Assembly (NCBI GenBank): GCA_015491735.1
Contig: WFVH01000003.1
Span: 1 to 64,000 of the forward strand
Length of the DNA stretch: 64,000 nt
DNA from: Gammaproteobacteria bacterium
Lineage (GTDB): Bacteria > Pseudomonadota > Gammaproteobacteria > Thiohalospirales > Thiohalospiraceae
Reading direction: 5' to 3'
The notes under the pieces: generated by a model
Databases searched by the model: none
The model's input: only the letters and a program-made list of their open reading frames with translations
What the model was told of the DNA's origin: nothing
Made by a program: the position numbers and the translations under genes
In this document: positions 45,333 through 53,918 of the stretch, piece by piece
Numbering within the stretch: position 1 is the stretch's first letter
How the letters are laid out: every line of letters starts with the position of its first letter

Positions 45333-46142
45333 ATGCTGGCTTACCCTGAAATCGATCCGGTTGCGTTGCAGCTGGGTCCGCTCAAAATTCACTGGTACGG
45401 TTTAACCTACCTGATAGGGTTCGCTGCGGCCTGGTGGCTGGGGCGCCTGCGGGCGCAGCGGCCCCATTCCGGCTGGACGGCGCAGCAGGTGGGTGATTTG
45501 GTGTTTTACGGAGCGCTGGGAGTCGTGCTGGGTGGGCGAATCGGTTATATACTGTTCTACGATTTCGCCACCTACATGGAGAACCCGATCCGGATTCTTC
45601 AGGTGTGGCAGGGGGGAATGTCGTTTCATGGTGGCTTGATCGGTCTTTTGATAGCCATGTGGTTCTTTGGCCGGCGTTATGACAAAACCTTCTTTGAGGT
45701 TACCGACTTTCTCGCACCGATTGCTCCTGTCGGGTTGGGCGCGGGGCGAATCGGCAATTTTATCAACGGGGAGTTGTGGGGCAAGGTGAGCGATGTTCCC
45801 TGGGCAATGGTCTTTCCCGGCGCCGGCCCGCTGCCGCGCCACCCCTCCCAGCTCTACGAGTCATTCCTGGAAGGGGCTGTCTTGTTTGTTATTGTGTGGC
45901 TGTTTTCCAGCAAGCCACGCCCCATCCGCGCGGTATCGGGAATGTTTCTGTTTTTCTACGGGGTATTCCGTTTTTTGGTGGAGTTCGTGCGTATGCCGGA
46001 TCCGCAACTGGGCTATCTGGCGTTTGGCTGGGTAACCATGGGGCAGATTCTCTCCTTGCCGATGATCGTTGCCGGACTCATTCTTCTCTGGCTGGCTTAT
46101 CGAAACCGCGCAGCTTCTGTAAAAACGGCCGGAACCGAATAG
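45333..46142 (+). CDS. lgt: Lgt, prolipoprotein diacylglyceryl transferase
   Basis: The 269-residue integral membrane protein has about seven helices and the Lgt signature [13 protein letters not shown] (about 137-149). FHGGLIG (about 102) carries the essential His region. It transfers diacylglycerol to the lipobox Cys of lipoproteins such as the BamE and MlaA encoded here. thyA follows directly, with one base between, the common lgt-thyA pair. Confidence 0.97.
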   Translation: MLAYPEIDPVALQLGPLKIHWYGLTYLIGFAAAWWLGRLRAQRPHSGWTAQQVGDLVFYGALGVVLGGRIGYILFYDFATYMENPIRILQVWQGGMSFHGGLIGLLIAMWFFGRRYDKTFFEVTDFLAPIAPVGLGAGRIGNFINGELWGKVSDVPWAMVFPGAGPLPRHPSQLYESFLEGAVLFVIVWLFSSKPRPIRAVSGMFLFFYGVFRFLVEFVRMPDPQLGYLAFGWVTMGQILSLPMIVAGLILLWLAYRNRAASVKTAGTE

Positions 46143-46143
46143 C

Positions 46144-46938
46144 ATGGAGCAGTACCTGCAGTTGATGCGCCATGTGTTGAATACCGGCGTTCGCAAACAG
46201 GACCGAACCGGAACGGGAACGCTAAGTGTGTTCGGGTATCAGATGCGCTACGACCTTGGACAGGGGTTTCCTCTCGTAACCACGAAAAAAATCCACTTGC
46301 GTTCTGTTATTCACGAACTGCTATGGTTTTTACGGGGCGACACCAACATTCAGTATCTGCATGACAACGGAGTCTCCATCTGGGATGAATGGGCGGATGA
46401 GCACGGTGAGCTTGGGCCGGTTTACGGGCGCCAGTGGCGCTCATGGCCCACCTCCGGCGGAAAGCATATCGATCAGATAAGCGAGGTGATCGAGCAGCTC
46501 AGAAACAACCCCGACTCCCGGCGTATTGTCGTCAGCGCCTGGAACGTGGCTCAGCTTGAAGAGATGGCGCTCCCGCCCTGCCATGCATTCTTTCAGTTTT
46601 ACGTGGCGGAAGGGAGACTGTCCTGCCAGCTATACCAGCGTTCTGCCGATATTTTTTTGGGAGTGCCGTTCAACATTGCATCGTATGCGCTGCTGACGAT
46701 GATGGTGGCGCAGGTTGCTGGCCTTGAACCCGGGGAGTTTGTGCATACTCTTGGTGACGCCCATCTTTACCTGAACCATCTGGAGCAAGCGGAACGGCAA
46801 CTGTCCCGGACGCCTTATCCGTTGCCGACGATGAAAATCAACCCGGAGGTGAATGATATTTTCCAATTCGTCTTCGGTGATTTCGAGCTGGTGGATTACC
46901 GGTGTCACCCCCACATAAAAGCCCCGGTTGCAGTGTGA
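46144..46938 (+). CDS. thyA: ThyA, thymidylate synthase
   Basis: The 264-residue protein has exactly the length of E. coli ThyA. The nucleophile Cys146 is in [10 protein letters not shown], and [17 protein letters not shown] is the dUMP-binding signature. It makes dTMP from dUMP and methylene-tetrahydrofolate. The next gene, folA, regenerates the folate product. Confidence 0.98.
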   Translation: MEQYLQLMRHVLNTGVRKQDRTGTGTLSVFGYQMRYDLGQGFPLVTTKKIHLRSVIHELLWFLRGDTNIQYLHDNGVSIWDEWADEHGELGPVYGRQWRSWPTSGGKHIDQISEVIEQLRNNPDSRRIVVSAWNVAQLEEMALPPCHAFFQFYVAEGRLSCQLYQRSADIFLGVPFNIASYALLTMMVAQVAGLEPGEFVHTLGDAHLYLNHLEQAERQLSRTPYPLPTMKINPEVNDIFQFVFGDFELVDYRCHPHIKAPVAV

Positions 46939-46945
46939 ACCGGTG

Positions 46946-47473
46946 ATGAGAATTTCGCTGATCTGGGCCATGTCCGATGATCGCGTGATCGGCATTGGCA
47001 ACCGGTTGCCCTGGAGGTTGCCTGCTGATATGCGCTGGTTCCGTCGTCATACGTTGGGCAAGCCGGTCATTATGGGGCGCAAAACCTATGCATCTTTTGG
47101 TGAAACCCCCCTGCCCGGACGTAAAAACATTGTTGTTACTCATGACCATGGCTATCAGTCCCAGGGGGCAGAGGTGGTCTTTTCCATCGATGAGGCCTTG
47201 GCAGTTGCCGAACCAGCAGAAGAGGCCATGATTATCGGCGGTGCGCTGCTGTATCAGCAGCTGTTGCCACACGCTGACCGCCTTTACATGACCAAAGTGC
47301 ATGGGAAGTTCAGGGGGGATACCTGGTTTCCCGCGTTTGACCCGGATGAGTGGCAGGAGATGGAAAGCCACGCCTTTGGCACTGACGACAAGAATCGCTG
47401 GCCGTACAGTTTTTATATTCTGGACAGGAAAAGCAGCATGGCGAAACCACCGGTAATCCCGGCTTCAGAGTAG
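46946..47473 (+). CDS. folA: FolA, dihydrofolate reductase
   Basis: The 175-residue protein is read from MRISLIWAMSDDRVIG; six more codons are open upstream without similarity. It has NRLPWRLPADMRWFRRHT (about 18-35) with the acidic Asp of the active site and GRKTYASFG. It reduces dihydrofolate made by ThyA. It starts 7 bp after thyA. Confidence 0.96.
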   Translation: MRISLIWAMSDDRVIGIGNRLPWRLPADMRWFRRHTLGKPVIMGRKTYASFGETPLPGRKNIVVTHDHGYQSQGAEVVFSIDEALAVAEPAEEAMIIGGALLYQQLLPHADRLYMTKVHGKFRGDTWFPAFDPDEWQEMESHAFGTDDKNRWPYSFYILDRKSSMAKPPVIPASE

Positions 47474-47509
47474 CTGTTGTCGGGTCAATACGTGGGTAGA
47501 AATGGGGTT

Positions 47510-48553
47510 ATGACGATACGACGCAGGGCGCTGGCCCTGATTTCAGGCGGGCTGGATTCCCTGCTGGCTGCTCGCGTGGTGATGGAGCAGGGAATTCATG
47601 TCGAGGGAATCAATTTCTATACCGGTTTCTGCGTGGAGGGGCATACACACGCCATCCGCAAAAAAGACCGCACCCGGCCCCGGCGCAACAATGCGCTCTG
47701 GGTGGCCGAGGAGCTTGGCATCAGGCTGCATATTGTTGATGTGAGCGAGCAGTATAAAAATGTGGTGATCAACCCGAAGCACGGTTACGGCGCTAATCTC
47801 AACCCCTGTCTGGATTGCAAATGTTTTATGGTTGGCAAGGCGGTGGAATGGATTGAAAAACAGGGTTTCGACTTCATCATTACCGGTGAAGTGATCGGGC
47901 AACGGCCGATGTCTCAACGCCGTGATACCATGCGGATAGTGGTTAGAGAGTCAGGTGTAGGTGAGCGCTTGCTTCGTCCGCTGTGCGCAAAAAACCTGTC
48001 GCCGACGCTGCCGGAACAGAAGGGATGGGTCGATCGGGACAAGCTGTTCGGCTTCAGTGGCCGTTCGCGGAAGCCACAGATGGCATTGGCACGGCGGTTT
48101 GGGTTGACCGATTATGCCCAGCCCGCCGGTGGTTGCTGCTTTCTCACTGACGAGGCCTATTCCCGCAAGCTGGCGGATCTCTGGCAGGCACGCGGTTCGC
48201 GGGAATACGAGCTTGATGACATCATGCTGCTCAAGGTGGGCCGGCATCTTCGCCCCCGCCCCCATTTCAAGCTGATTATTGGCCGCGAGGAGGGGGAGAA
48301 CAACTTTCTGCAAGGTTATCGCCACCAGTTTATCCAGTTGCGCATAAACAGCCACCCGGGGCCGTTAACGTTGATTGATGGGGAGGTCACTCCAGACGAT
48401 TGCGGGCTGGCGGCTCGCATTGCAGCCCGTTTTAGCGCCGGGCGGGATGCGGAGGAGGTGGAGATGCTGCTGCTGGACAGGGACGGTTCAGAACAGTTGT
48501 TGCGCGTGGCTCCGCTGCCGGTGGCGGAGATACGGCCGGAATGGTATCTGTGA
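47510..48553 (+). CDS. PP-loop ATPase, MnmA/ThiI-like, with DUF814-type C-terminus
   Basis: The 347-residue protein is read from MTIRRRALALISGGLDS. The PP-loop SGGLDS is at 12-17, typical of enzymes that adenylate tRNA bases before sulfur insertion. Conserved cysteines occur in NPCLDCKCFM and AGGCCFL. The C-terminal part (about 240-347) resembles the DUF814/NFACT-R fold. With a TusA-like sulfur carrier encoded next, overlapping by 13 bases, a tRNA or cofactor thiolation role is likely; the target is unknown. It is not MnmA or ThiI itself, judging by length and motif order. Confidence 0.8.
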   Translation: MTIRRRALALISGGLDSLLAARVVMEQGIHVEGINFYTGFCVEGHTHAIRKKDRTRPRRNNALWVAEELGIRLHIVDVSEQYKNVVINPKHGYGANLNPCLDCKCFMVGKAVEWIEKQGFDFIITGEVIGQRPMSQRRDTMRIVVRESGVGERLLRPLCAKNLSPTLPEQKGWVDRDKLFGFSGRSRKPQMALARRFGLTDYAQPAGGCCFLTDEAYSRKLADLWQARGSREYELDDIMLLKVGRHLRPRPHFKLIIGREEGENNFLQGYRHQFIQLRINSHPGPLTLIDGEVTPDDCGLAARIAARFSAGRDAEEVEMLLLDRDGSEQLLRVAPLPVAEIRPEWYL

Positions 48554-48780
48554 AATACCGCCTGGATGCCCGCCGTCTCTTGTGTCCACTGCCGGTGATA
48601 CGGGTTCAGGACCGGATGAACAGCATGGTGGCGGGAGAGATGCTGGAGGTAATCTGTACCGATCCCGGGGCTGCCAGTGATATCCCGGCATGGTGCCGGA
48701 TCAACGGCCACAAAATTCTTGATATGGAGGAGCGGGAGGGGGAACTGGTGATTGTCATCGAGGCAGGTAAATCAGGTTGA
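48541..48780 (+). CDS. TusA-family sulfurtransferase
   Basis: The 79-residue protein has the TusA core: LDARRLLCPLPVIRVQDRM (about 8-26) with the persulfide-carrying Cys in the CPxP motif at about 15. It probably passes sulfur to the PP-loop protein encoded upstream. In sulfur oxidisers TusA-like proteins also act in cytosolic sulfur oxidation, but no dsr or hdr genes lie here. The stop shares bases with the TTG start of the transporter gene. Confidence 0.9.
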   Translation: MVSVKYRLDARRLLCPLPVIRVQDRMNSMVAGEMLEVICTDPGAASDIPAWCRINGHKILDMEEREGELVIVIEAGKSG

Positions 48781-49943
48781 AGCGTACCGAACCTTCGTCT
48801 CAATCCGCTGTGGAGGGGCAGCGCTACCATCAGATCCGCAAGGTCACCCTGATCGGTTCGGCAATCGATCTGGGGCTGGCGATAGTCAAACTGGCTGCGG
48901 GTTTCTTCGGGCAGTCTCAGGCCCTGATTGCGGATGGCGTACACTCACTGTCCGATCTGGCTACCGATTTCATCGTGCTCTATGCAGCCAGGCACTCCAG
49001 CCGGGAAGCCGATGAGAGTCACCCGTATGGCCATGGCCGGTTCGAGACTATCGCAACGGTTGTTTTGGGAATGGCATTGATGCTGGTTGCATCGGGTATC
49101 GTTTGGGACGCTGTCAAGCGCTTGTTTCACCCAGACGAGCTGATGCAGCCTGGCGTGCTGGCGCTCCTGGTTGCGGCGGTATCGGTCGTGACGAAAGAGT
49201 GGATATACCGTTACACAAAACGGGTGGCCGATCGATTACGATCGCAATTGTTGGCGGCGAACGCCTGGCACAGCCGGACCGATGCCATCTCTTCCGTTAT
49301 CGTCATCGTGGGCGTGGCCGGCACCATGGCCGGTCTTCCCTACATGGATGCGATTGCCGCTGCTGCCGTGGGTTTGTTCATCGCCAGGATTGGTTGGGAG
49401 CTGGTTTGGTGCAGTGTGCGCGAGCTGGTTGATACGGGGCTTGAAGAAGCGCAACTGAACAAAATAAGGGAGATCATCCGCGGGGTGGATGGCGTACAGG
49501 GTCTGCACAGTTTGCGTACCCGGCGAGTGGGAGCGGATGCTTTGGTCGATGTGCATATCCTGGTTGAATCCCATGTCAGCGTTTCCGAAGGGCACCATAT
49601 TGGCGAGGTGGTTCGTATCCGGCTGTTGCAGGAGCATGATGAGGTCAACGATGTGCTGGTGCATATCGATCCGGAGGATGACGAGCAGAACCGGTACAGC
49701 TGCCAGTTGCCGCTGCGCAGGGAGCTGTTGACCCGTTTGCACGGGTGCTGGGCGGATTTTGACGCGGCAAAACAGGTTGAGGAAGTAACGCTCCACTACC
49801 TGCACAACAGGATCCAGGTTGTGTTGTTGCTGCCCTTGTCAGTGCTCGAAAAAGGGGCTTCAGTTGACGAATTGAGCGCAGGATTCAGATCCCTGTCAAG
49901 CGAGATAGAGGTCATCGATAGTATTCAACTGGTATTTCACTAA
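48777..49943 (+). CDS. Cation diffusion facilitator (FieF-like) metal transporter
   Basis: The 388-residue protein starts at a TTG that overlaps the TusA-like gene. It has about six membrane helices with the metal-site residues in DGVHSLSDLATDF (about 52-64), HPYGHGRFE and the second Asp pair region HSRTDAIS. A long C-terminal cytosolic part (about 205-388) exceeds the usual CDF regulatory domain by some 80 residues. It exports divalent metals such as Zn2+ or Fe2+; specificity cannot be read. Confidence 0.9.
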   Translation: MKRTEPSSQSAVEGQRYHQIRKVTLIGSAIDLGLAIVKLAAGFFGQSQALIADGVHSLSDLATDFIVLYAARHSSREADESHPYGHGRFETIATVVLGMALMLVASGIVWDAVKRLFHPDELMQPGVLALLVAAVSVVTKEWIYRYTKRVADRLRSQLLAANAWHSRTDAISSVIVIVGVAGTMAGLPYMDAIAAAAVGLFIARIGWELVWCSVRELVDTGLEEAQLNKIREIIRGVDGVQGLHSLRTRRVGADALVDVHILVESHVSVSEGHHIGEVVRIRLLQEHDEVNDVLVHIDPEDDEQNRYSCQLPLRRELLTRLHGCWADFDAAKQVEEVTLHYLHNRIQVVLLLPLSVLEKGASVDELSAGFRSLSSEIEVIDSIQLVFH

Positions 49944-49944
49944 T

Positions 49945-49989
49945 GCACCATAATGAGTCTTGCCTTGCCCCTGCGGATCATAATGGTGC
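49945..49989 (+). promoter_or_regulatory. Two candidate NtrC binding sites upstream of glnA
   Basis: Site 1 is GCACC-ATAAT-GAGTC (49945-49959); site 2 is GGATC-ATAAT-GGTGC (49975-49989). Each keeps one perfect half of the GCACC-N5-GGTGC palindrome. They are 30 bp apart centre to centre, about three helical turns. Relative to the predicted start at 50071 they lie near -119 and -89, like the glnA enhancer of E. coli. Confidence 0.65.
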
Positions 49990-50044
49990 GTACCGGGGCG
50001 TCAGGATTCAACTAACGGTCTGTTTTTCAAATGTCCAACAGGCA

Positions 50045-50060
50045 TGGCATATTTAATGCT
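50045..50060 (+). promoter_or_regulatory. Candidate sigma54 promoter of glnA
   Basis: TGGCATATTTAATGCT has GG at 50046-50047 and GC at 50058-50059 with exactly the -24/-12 spacing. It is close to the TGGCAC-N5-TTGC consensus. It predicts a transcript start near 50071. RpoN (19992-21476) and NtrC (53919-55313) are both encoded in the window. Confidence 0.7.
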
Positions 50061-50077
50061 TTTATGGTAGAACAGTT

Positions 50078-50229
50078 GTAACTATTCAGCATGGCATGAA
50101 ACAAGCCGGTAACTGTTCAGATTGCCCCTGAAATTCGTCAGTTCAAGGCGAAAAATGGGAGTTTACGCGTGTAAATGACCATTTTTCAACGCAGAAATGG
50201 CGGATTTCAGGGGTGAGCTGAATAGTTAC
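50078..50229 (-). mobile_element. 152-bp MITE, intact copy 3, in the glnA leader
   Basis: Reverse orientation, ends GTAACTATTCAGC and GCTGAATAGTTAC. The flanking 8-mers GAACAGTT (50070-50077 and 50230-50237) are identical. It lies directly downstream of the predicted sigma54 start site, so almost the whole glnA leader would be this palindrome. The element also brings an ATG (50197) that opens a 23-codon reading frame ending at 50268, 18 bases before glnA. Confidence 0.93.
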
Positions 50230-50286
50230 GAACAGTTTTTTCGAGTGGACTTTGGACTTAAACAATAATTGCCCGGAGGCGAGCAG

Positions 50287-51693
50287 ATGGCCAATAATGT
50301 GTTGAAGCTGATTGAAGATAAGGAAGTAAAGTTTGTCGATTTCCGTTTTACTGATACCCGGGGCAAAGAGCAGCATGTTACCTACCCCGCGGCAACGGTG
50401 GACGCGGATACCCTTTCGGAAGGGAAAATGTTTGATGGATCCTCCATCGCCGGCTGGAAGGGGATCCAGGAGTCCGACATGATTCTCAAGCCGGATCTGG
50501 ATACGGCCGTGCTGGATCCATTTACCGATGAATCCACCCTTATCATCCGTTGTGACATCATCGAGCCAAACACCATGCAGGGCTATGAGCGCGATCCCCG
50601 TTCTGTTGCCCGGCGCGCCGAGGCCTATCTGCAATCCACCGGCATCGGGGATACGGCCTACTTTGGCCCCGAGCCGGAGTTCTTCATTCTGGATGATGTG
50701 CGTTGGGGCGCCAGCATCGAGGGGGCTTTCTACAAGGTGAACTCCGAGGAGGCCGAATGGAACTCTGAAACCACCTTTGAAGGCGGTAATATCGGCCACC
50801 GTCCCAGTGTCAAAGGCGGTTATTTCCCGGTACCGCCGGTTGATTCACTGCACGATATCCGCGCCGCCATGTGTCTGGCCATGGAAGAGATGGGATTGAC
50901 CACGGAAGTTCACCATCATGAAGTGGCAACTGCCGGGCAGTGCGAGATTGGCACCGCTTTCAATACTTTGGTGCGCAAGGCGGATGAAGTGCAGATTCTC
51001 AAGTACTGCGTACACAATGTCGCCCACGCGTACGGCAAAACGGCAACCTTCATGCCCAAACCCCTGGTGGGCGATAACGGTACCGGCATGCATGTCCACC
51101 AGTCACTTGGCAAGGATGGGGTAAATATTTTCTCTGGCAACGAGTATGGCGGGCTGTCCGAGACAGCGCTGTACTATATTGGAGGCATCATCAAGCATGC
51201 CAGGGCGCTCAACGCGTTTACCAATGCCAGCACCAACAGTTACAAACGGCTGGTCCCCGGTTTTGAAGCCCCCGTCATGCTGGCCTACTCTGCCCGTAAT
51301 CGCTCTGCTTCGGTGCGCATCCCCTATGTTACCAACCCCAAGGCCCGCCGCATCGAGGTGCGTTTCCCCGATCCAACCGCCAACCCCTATCTGGCCTTTG
51401 CGGCCATGATGATGGCGGGTCTGGATGGTATCCAGAACAAGATCCATCCCGGTGAGGCGATGGACAAAAATCTTTATGATTTGCCGCCAGAAGAAGAGGC
51501 GAACATTCCCACCGTATGCCACTCTTTCGATCAAGCCCTGGAGGCTCTGGATAGCGACCGTGAGTTCCTGACGGCGGGAGGGGTCTTCACCAACGACATG
51601 ATTGATGGTTATATCGAACTCAAGATGGAGGAGATCACGCGTCTGCGAATGACAACTCATCCGGTTGAATTCGATATGTATTACAGCGTTTGA
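50287..51693 (+). CDS. glnA: GlnA, type I glutamine synthetase
   Basis: The 468-residue protein is read from the ATG after GGAGGCGAG. It has the beta-grasp N-domain and the catalytic barrel with [20 protein letters not shown], and [10 protein letters not shown]. The adenylylation Tyr in NLYDLPPEE (about 397) marks the GS I-beta type under GlnE control. It makes glutamine from glutamate and ammonia. Candidate NtrC sites and a sigma54 promoter lie upstream; a strong terminator follows. Confidence 0.98.
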   Translation: MANNVLKLIEDKEVKFVDFRFTDTRGKEQHVTYPAATVDADTLSEGKMFDGSSIAGWKGIQESDMILKPDLDTAVLDPFTDESTLIIRCDIIEPNTMQGYERDPRSVARRAEAYLQSTGIGDTAYFGPEPEFFILDDVRWGASIEGAFYKVNSEEAEWNSETTFEGGNIGHRPSVKGGYFPVPPVDSLHDIRAAMCLAMEEMGLTTEVHHHEVATAGQCEIGTAFNTLVRKADEVQILKYCVHNVAHAYGKTATFMPKPLVGDNGTGMHVHQSLGKDGVNIFSGNEYGGLSETALYYIGGIIKHARALNAFTNASTNSYKRLVPGFEAPVMLAYSARNRSASVRIPYVTNPKARRIEVRFPDPTANPYLAFAAMMMAGLDGIQNKIHPGEAMDKNLYDLPPEEEANIPTVCHSFDQALEALDSDREFLTAGGVFTNDMIDGYIELKMEEITRLRMTTHPVEFDMYYSV

Positions 51694-51718
51694 TTCAAGT
51701 TCCGCCGGTTGCTTGCCG

Positions 51719-51744
51719 ACAATGCCCCCATCTGGGGGCATTGT
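51719..51744 (+). terminator. Rho-independent terminator of glnA
   Basis: ACAATGCCCCC is exactly inverted as GGGGGCATTGT with the loop ATCT. A T-rich tail follows and is interrupted by a MITE at 51751. Confidence 0.85.
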
Positions 51745-51750
51745 TGTTTG

Positions 51751-51903
51751 GTAACTATTCAGCTCACCCCTGAAATCCGCCATTTCTGCGTTGAAAAAGG
51801 GTCATTTACACGCCGTAAACTCCCATTTTTCGCCTTGAACTGACGGATTTCAGGGGCAATCTGAACAGTTACCGGTTTGTTTCATACTATGCTGAATCGT
51901 TAC
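51751..51903 (+). mobile_element. 153-bp MITE, copy 4, after the glnA terminator
   Basis: Left end GTAACTATTCAGC; right end GCTGAATCGTTAC with one change. Flanks GTTGTTTG and GTTGTTTA match at seven of eight places. It lies in the T-rich tail of the glnA terminator, upstream of the DUF4124 gene. Confidence 0.9.
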
Positions 51904-51968
51904 GTTGTTTATAAGATTGTGACAATGTCTTGTTGCCGTACTCATCCTGCTTGGGATATGCTTTGCAC

Positions 51969-52505
51969 ATGTGGATCGTTCTCATTGCCTTGCTGTTGGT
52001 TTTTGCCCCGTCTCCGTACGCCCAGGAGGTATATCGATCGACGGACTCCGATGGTGTTCCTCTCTTTTCCGATCGCAATCGGGCCGGGGCCGAGAAGCTT
52101 GAAATAGAACCCCTCCCGACGATAAAAACCCATTCTCCAGCCGCGGCACCTCCGGTCACATCTGGAAACAGGCCTGTTTCCCGCCCCGCCAGGCCGGTCC
52201 ATGTCAAGGTTACCATCGACAATCCCGCCGATGATTCCGTCGTGTGGGCTACCGGAGGACCCGTCGCGGTTTTTGTTGCCACCGAACCTGCAATTCGCGC
52301 TGATACTGGCGATACCATCGGGTTGCGCATTGACGGTAGCCTGCTGGCGGAACGTTATAAAAGCGGGAATATTTCGTTAACGGGCATCGAACGGGGCACA
52401 CATACGTTGCAAGCCGTTGTTTTCGATTCTTCCGGTCGTATTGCTGCAGAATCTGAAACCATTACTTTTCACGTCAAGCGTCATTCCATCCTGCATAAAC
52501 GGTAA
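51969..52505 (+). CDS. DUF4124 domain periplasmic protein
   Basis: The 178-residue protein is read from MWIVLIALLLVFAPSPYAQ, a signal peptide cleaved after AQA-like residues near 19. The DUF4124 start EVYRSTDSDGVPLFSD follows. A proline-rich linker (about 55-80) leads to an Ig-like beta domain (about 80-178). This family is often encoded between glnA and ntrB in gammaproteobacteria; its role is unknown. Confidence 0.85.
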   Translation: MWIVLIALLLVFAPSPYAQEVYRSTDSDGVPLFSDRNRAGAEKLEIEPLPTIKTHSPAAAPPVTSGNRPVSRPARPVHVKVTIDNPADDSVVWATGGPVAVFVATEPAIRADTGDTIGLRIDGSLLAERYKSGNISLTGIERGTHTLQAVVFDSSGRIAAESETITFHVKRHSILHKR

Positions 52506-52683
52506 GTTTATCGCATGGCAAGCGCACCAGTTTGGTGCATCAATGCCCCGTTTACGGTAATATTGCTTTCGCCCGGGTTTCCTGTTTCCCTCTCGCTTGG
52601 GGGGGGCTGCCCGTTTTCTTGTTTTTGCCTGCTAAATTGGTTGCCCGATGGGGGTTTGGTTTGGTTTTTGCTTGCTACCTGAT

Positions 52684-53766
52684 ATGGATGCCGTGACAAA
52701 TCAAACCCGTACCGCCGCACCGTATATTCTCGACAATCTGAGCGTTGCTATCTGTCTGCTGGATGCCGGTTTACGAATTCGTTATATCAATCCGGCAGGT
52801 GAAACCCTGTTCGGCGCCAGCGCCCAGCGCCTGCAGCGCCTTCCTGTGGAGCAACTGCTCGACTCTCCCGGTGTGGCGGAACTTCTTGCCAGTACGCTGG
52901 AAAGTGGCTCCCCTTGTATTGAACGTGAATGTCGTTTGGGCACCGGGGGTCATAGTCCGGTAACCGTCGATCTGACGGCAATTCCGCTGAGGGAACCGCC
53001 CGGTTCCCGCGAGCTGCTTGTGGAGTTGGTTCGTGTCGATCATCAGATACGCATGGCGAGGGAAGAAAACCTGCTTGCGCAGCAGCAGATTACGCAGGAA
53101 ATCGTGCGCGGTTTGGCGCATGAGATCAAGAACCCGTTAGGGGGGGTGCGTGGGGCAGCTCAGTTGCTGGAGTGCGAGCTGGATGACACTTCGTTACAGG
53201 AGTACACCCAGGTGATCGTTCATGAGGTCGACCGGCTGCAGACTCTGTTGAACCGCATGCTCGGGCCACACAGGCTTCCGCGCAAGCGGAAGATAAACAT
53301 TCATCAGGTGGTGGAGCGGGTTCGCACGTTGGTGCAGGCGGAGGTGGCGGCTGGAGTTACTCTGCTTTGGGACTACGATCCGAGTTTGCCGGAGCTGAAC
53401 GCGGATATGGATCAGCTAATCCAGGCCGTTCTGAATATCGTGCGTAACGCTGTGCAGGCGTTACCGGAAGAGGGGGAGATCATTCTGCGTACACGTGCGC
53501 ACCGGCGCTGTACAGTAGGGCATGTGTGCCACCGGCTGGTATTGTGTATCGATGTTATCGATAACGGCCCCGGAATACCGGAGTCCATGCAGCAGAAAAT
53601 TTTCTATCCACTGGTTACCGGCCGGGCTGAAGGAACAGGACTGGGATTGTCCATTGCCCAGTCACTGGTAAACCAGCACGGTGGCTTGATTGAGTGCCAT
53701 AGCCGCCCGGGAAGAACCCGGTTTTCGATTTTGCTGCCTGTACGGGAAGAGCAAGAAAATGGGTAA
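52684..53766 (+). CDS. glnL: NtrB (GlnL), nitrogen regulation sensor kinase
   Basis: The 360-residue kinase, read from MDAVTNQTRT, has a PAS domain (about 12-120), HisKA with His146 in GLAHEIKNPLGG, and an ATPase domain with NIVRNAVQAL and GTGLGLSIAQSL. It phosphorylates or dephosphorylates NtrC under PII control. The stop TAA is supplied by the MITE inserted at its end. Removing the element and one target copy restores GAA AAT GAG TAG, overlapping the ntrC start. Confidence 0.95.
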   Translation: MDAVTNQTRTAAPYILDNLSVAICLLDAGLRIRYINPAGETLFGASAQRLQRLPVEQLLDSPGVAELLASTLESGSPCIERECRLGTGGHSPVTVDLTAIPLREPPGSRELLVELVRVDHQIRMAREENLLAQQQITQEIVRGLAHEIKNPLGGVRGAAQLLECELDDTSLQEYTQVIVHEVDRLQTLLNRMLGPHRLPRKRKINIHQVVERVRTLVQAEVAAGVTLLWDYDPSLPELNADMDQLIQAVLNIVRNAVQALPEEGEIILRTRAHRRCTVGHVCHRLVLCIDVIDNGPGIPESMQQKIFYPLVTGRAEGTGLGLSIAQSLVNQHGGLIECHSRPGRTRFSILLPVREEQENG

Positions 53767-53914
53767 CTATCCAGCTCACCCCTGAAATCCGCCATTTCTG
53801 CGTTGAAAAATGCTCATTTACACGCGTAAACTCCCATTTTTCGCCTTGAACTGACGAATTTCAGGGGCAATCTGAACAGTTACCGGCTTGTTTCATACTA
53901 TGCTGAATAGTTAC
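53763..53914 (+). mobile_element. 152-bp MITE, copy 5, inserted between ntrB and ntrC
   Basis: Left end GTAACTATCCAGC (one change), right end GCTGAATAGTTAC. Flanks GAAAATGG (53755-53762) and GAAAATGA (53915-53922) match at seven of eight places. The duplicated target contains the ntrC start codon. The insertion ends ntrB early and places a long palindrome between the two genes. Confidence 0.92.
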
Positions 53915-53918
53915 GAAA

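Noticed and set aside
51103-51783. ORFs starting MADFRGEL on several strands
   Set aside because: The start lies in the left end of the MITE, so the same false N-terminus recurs at each copy. The rest is antisense to glnA or ntrB or is intergenic.
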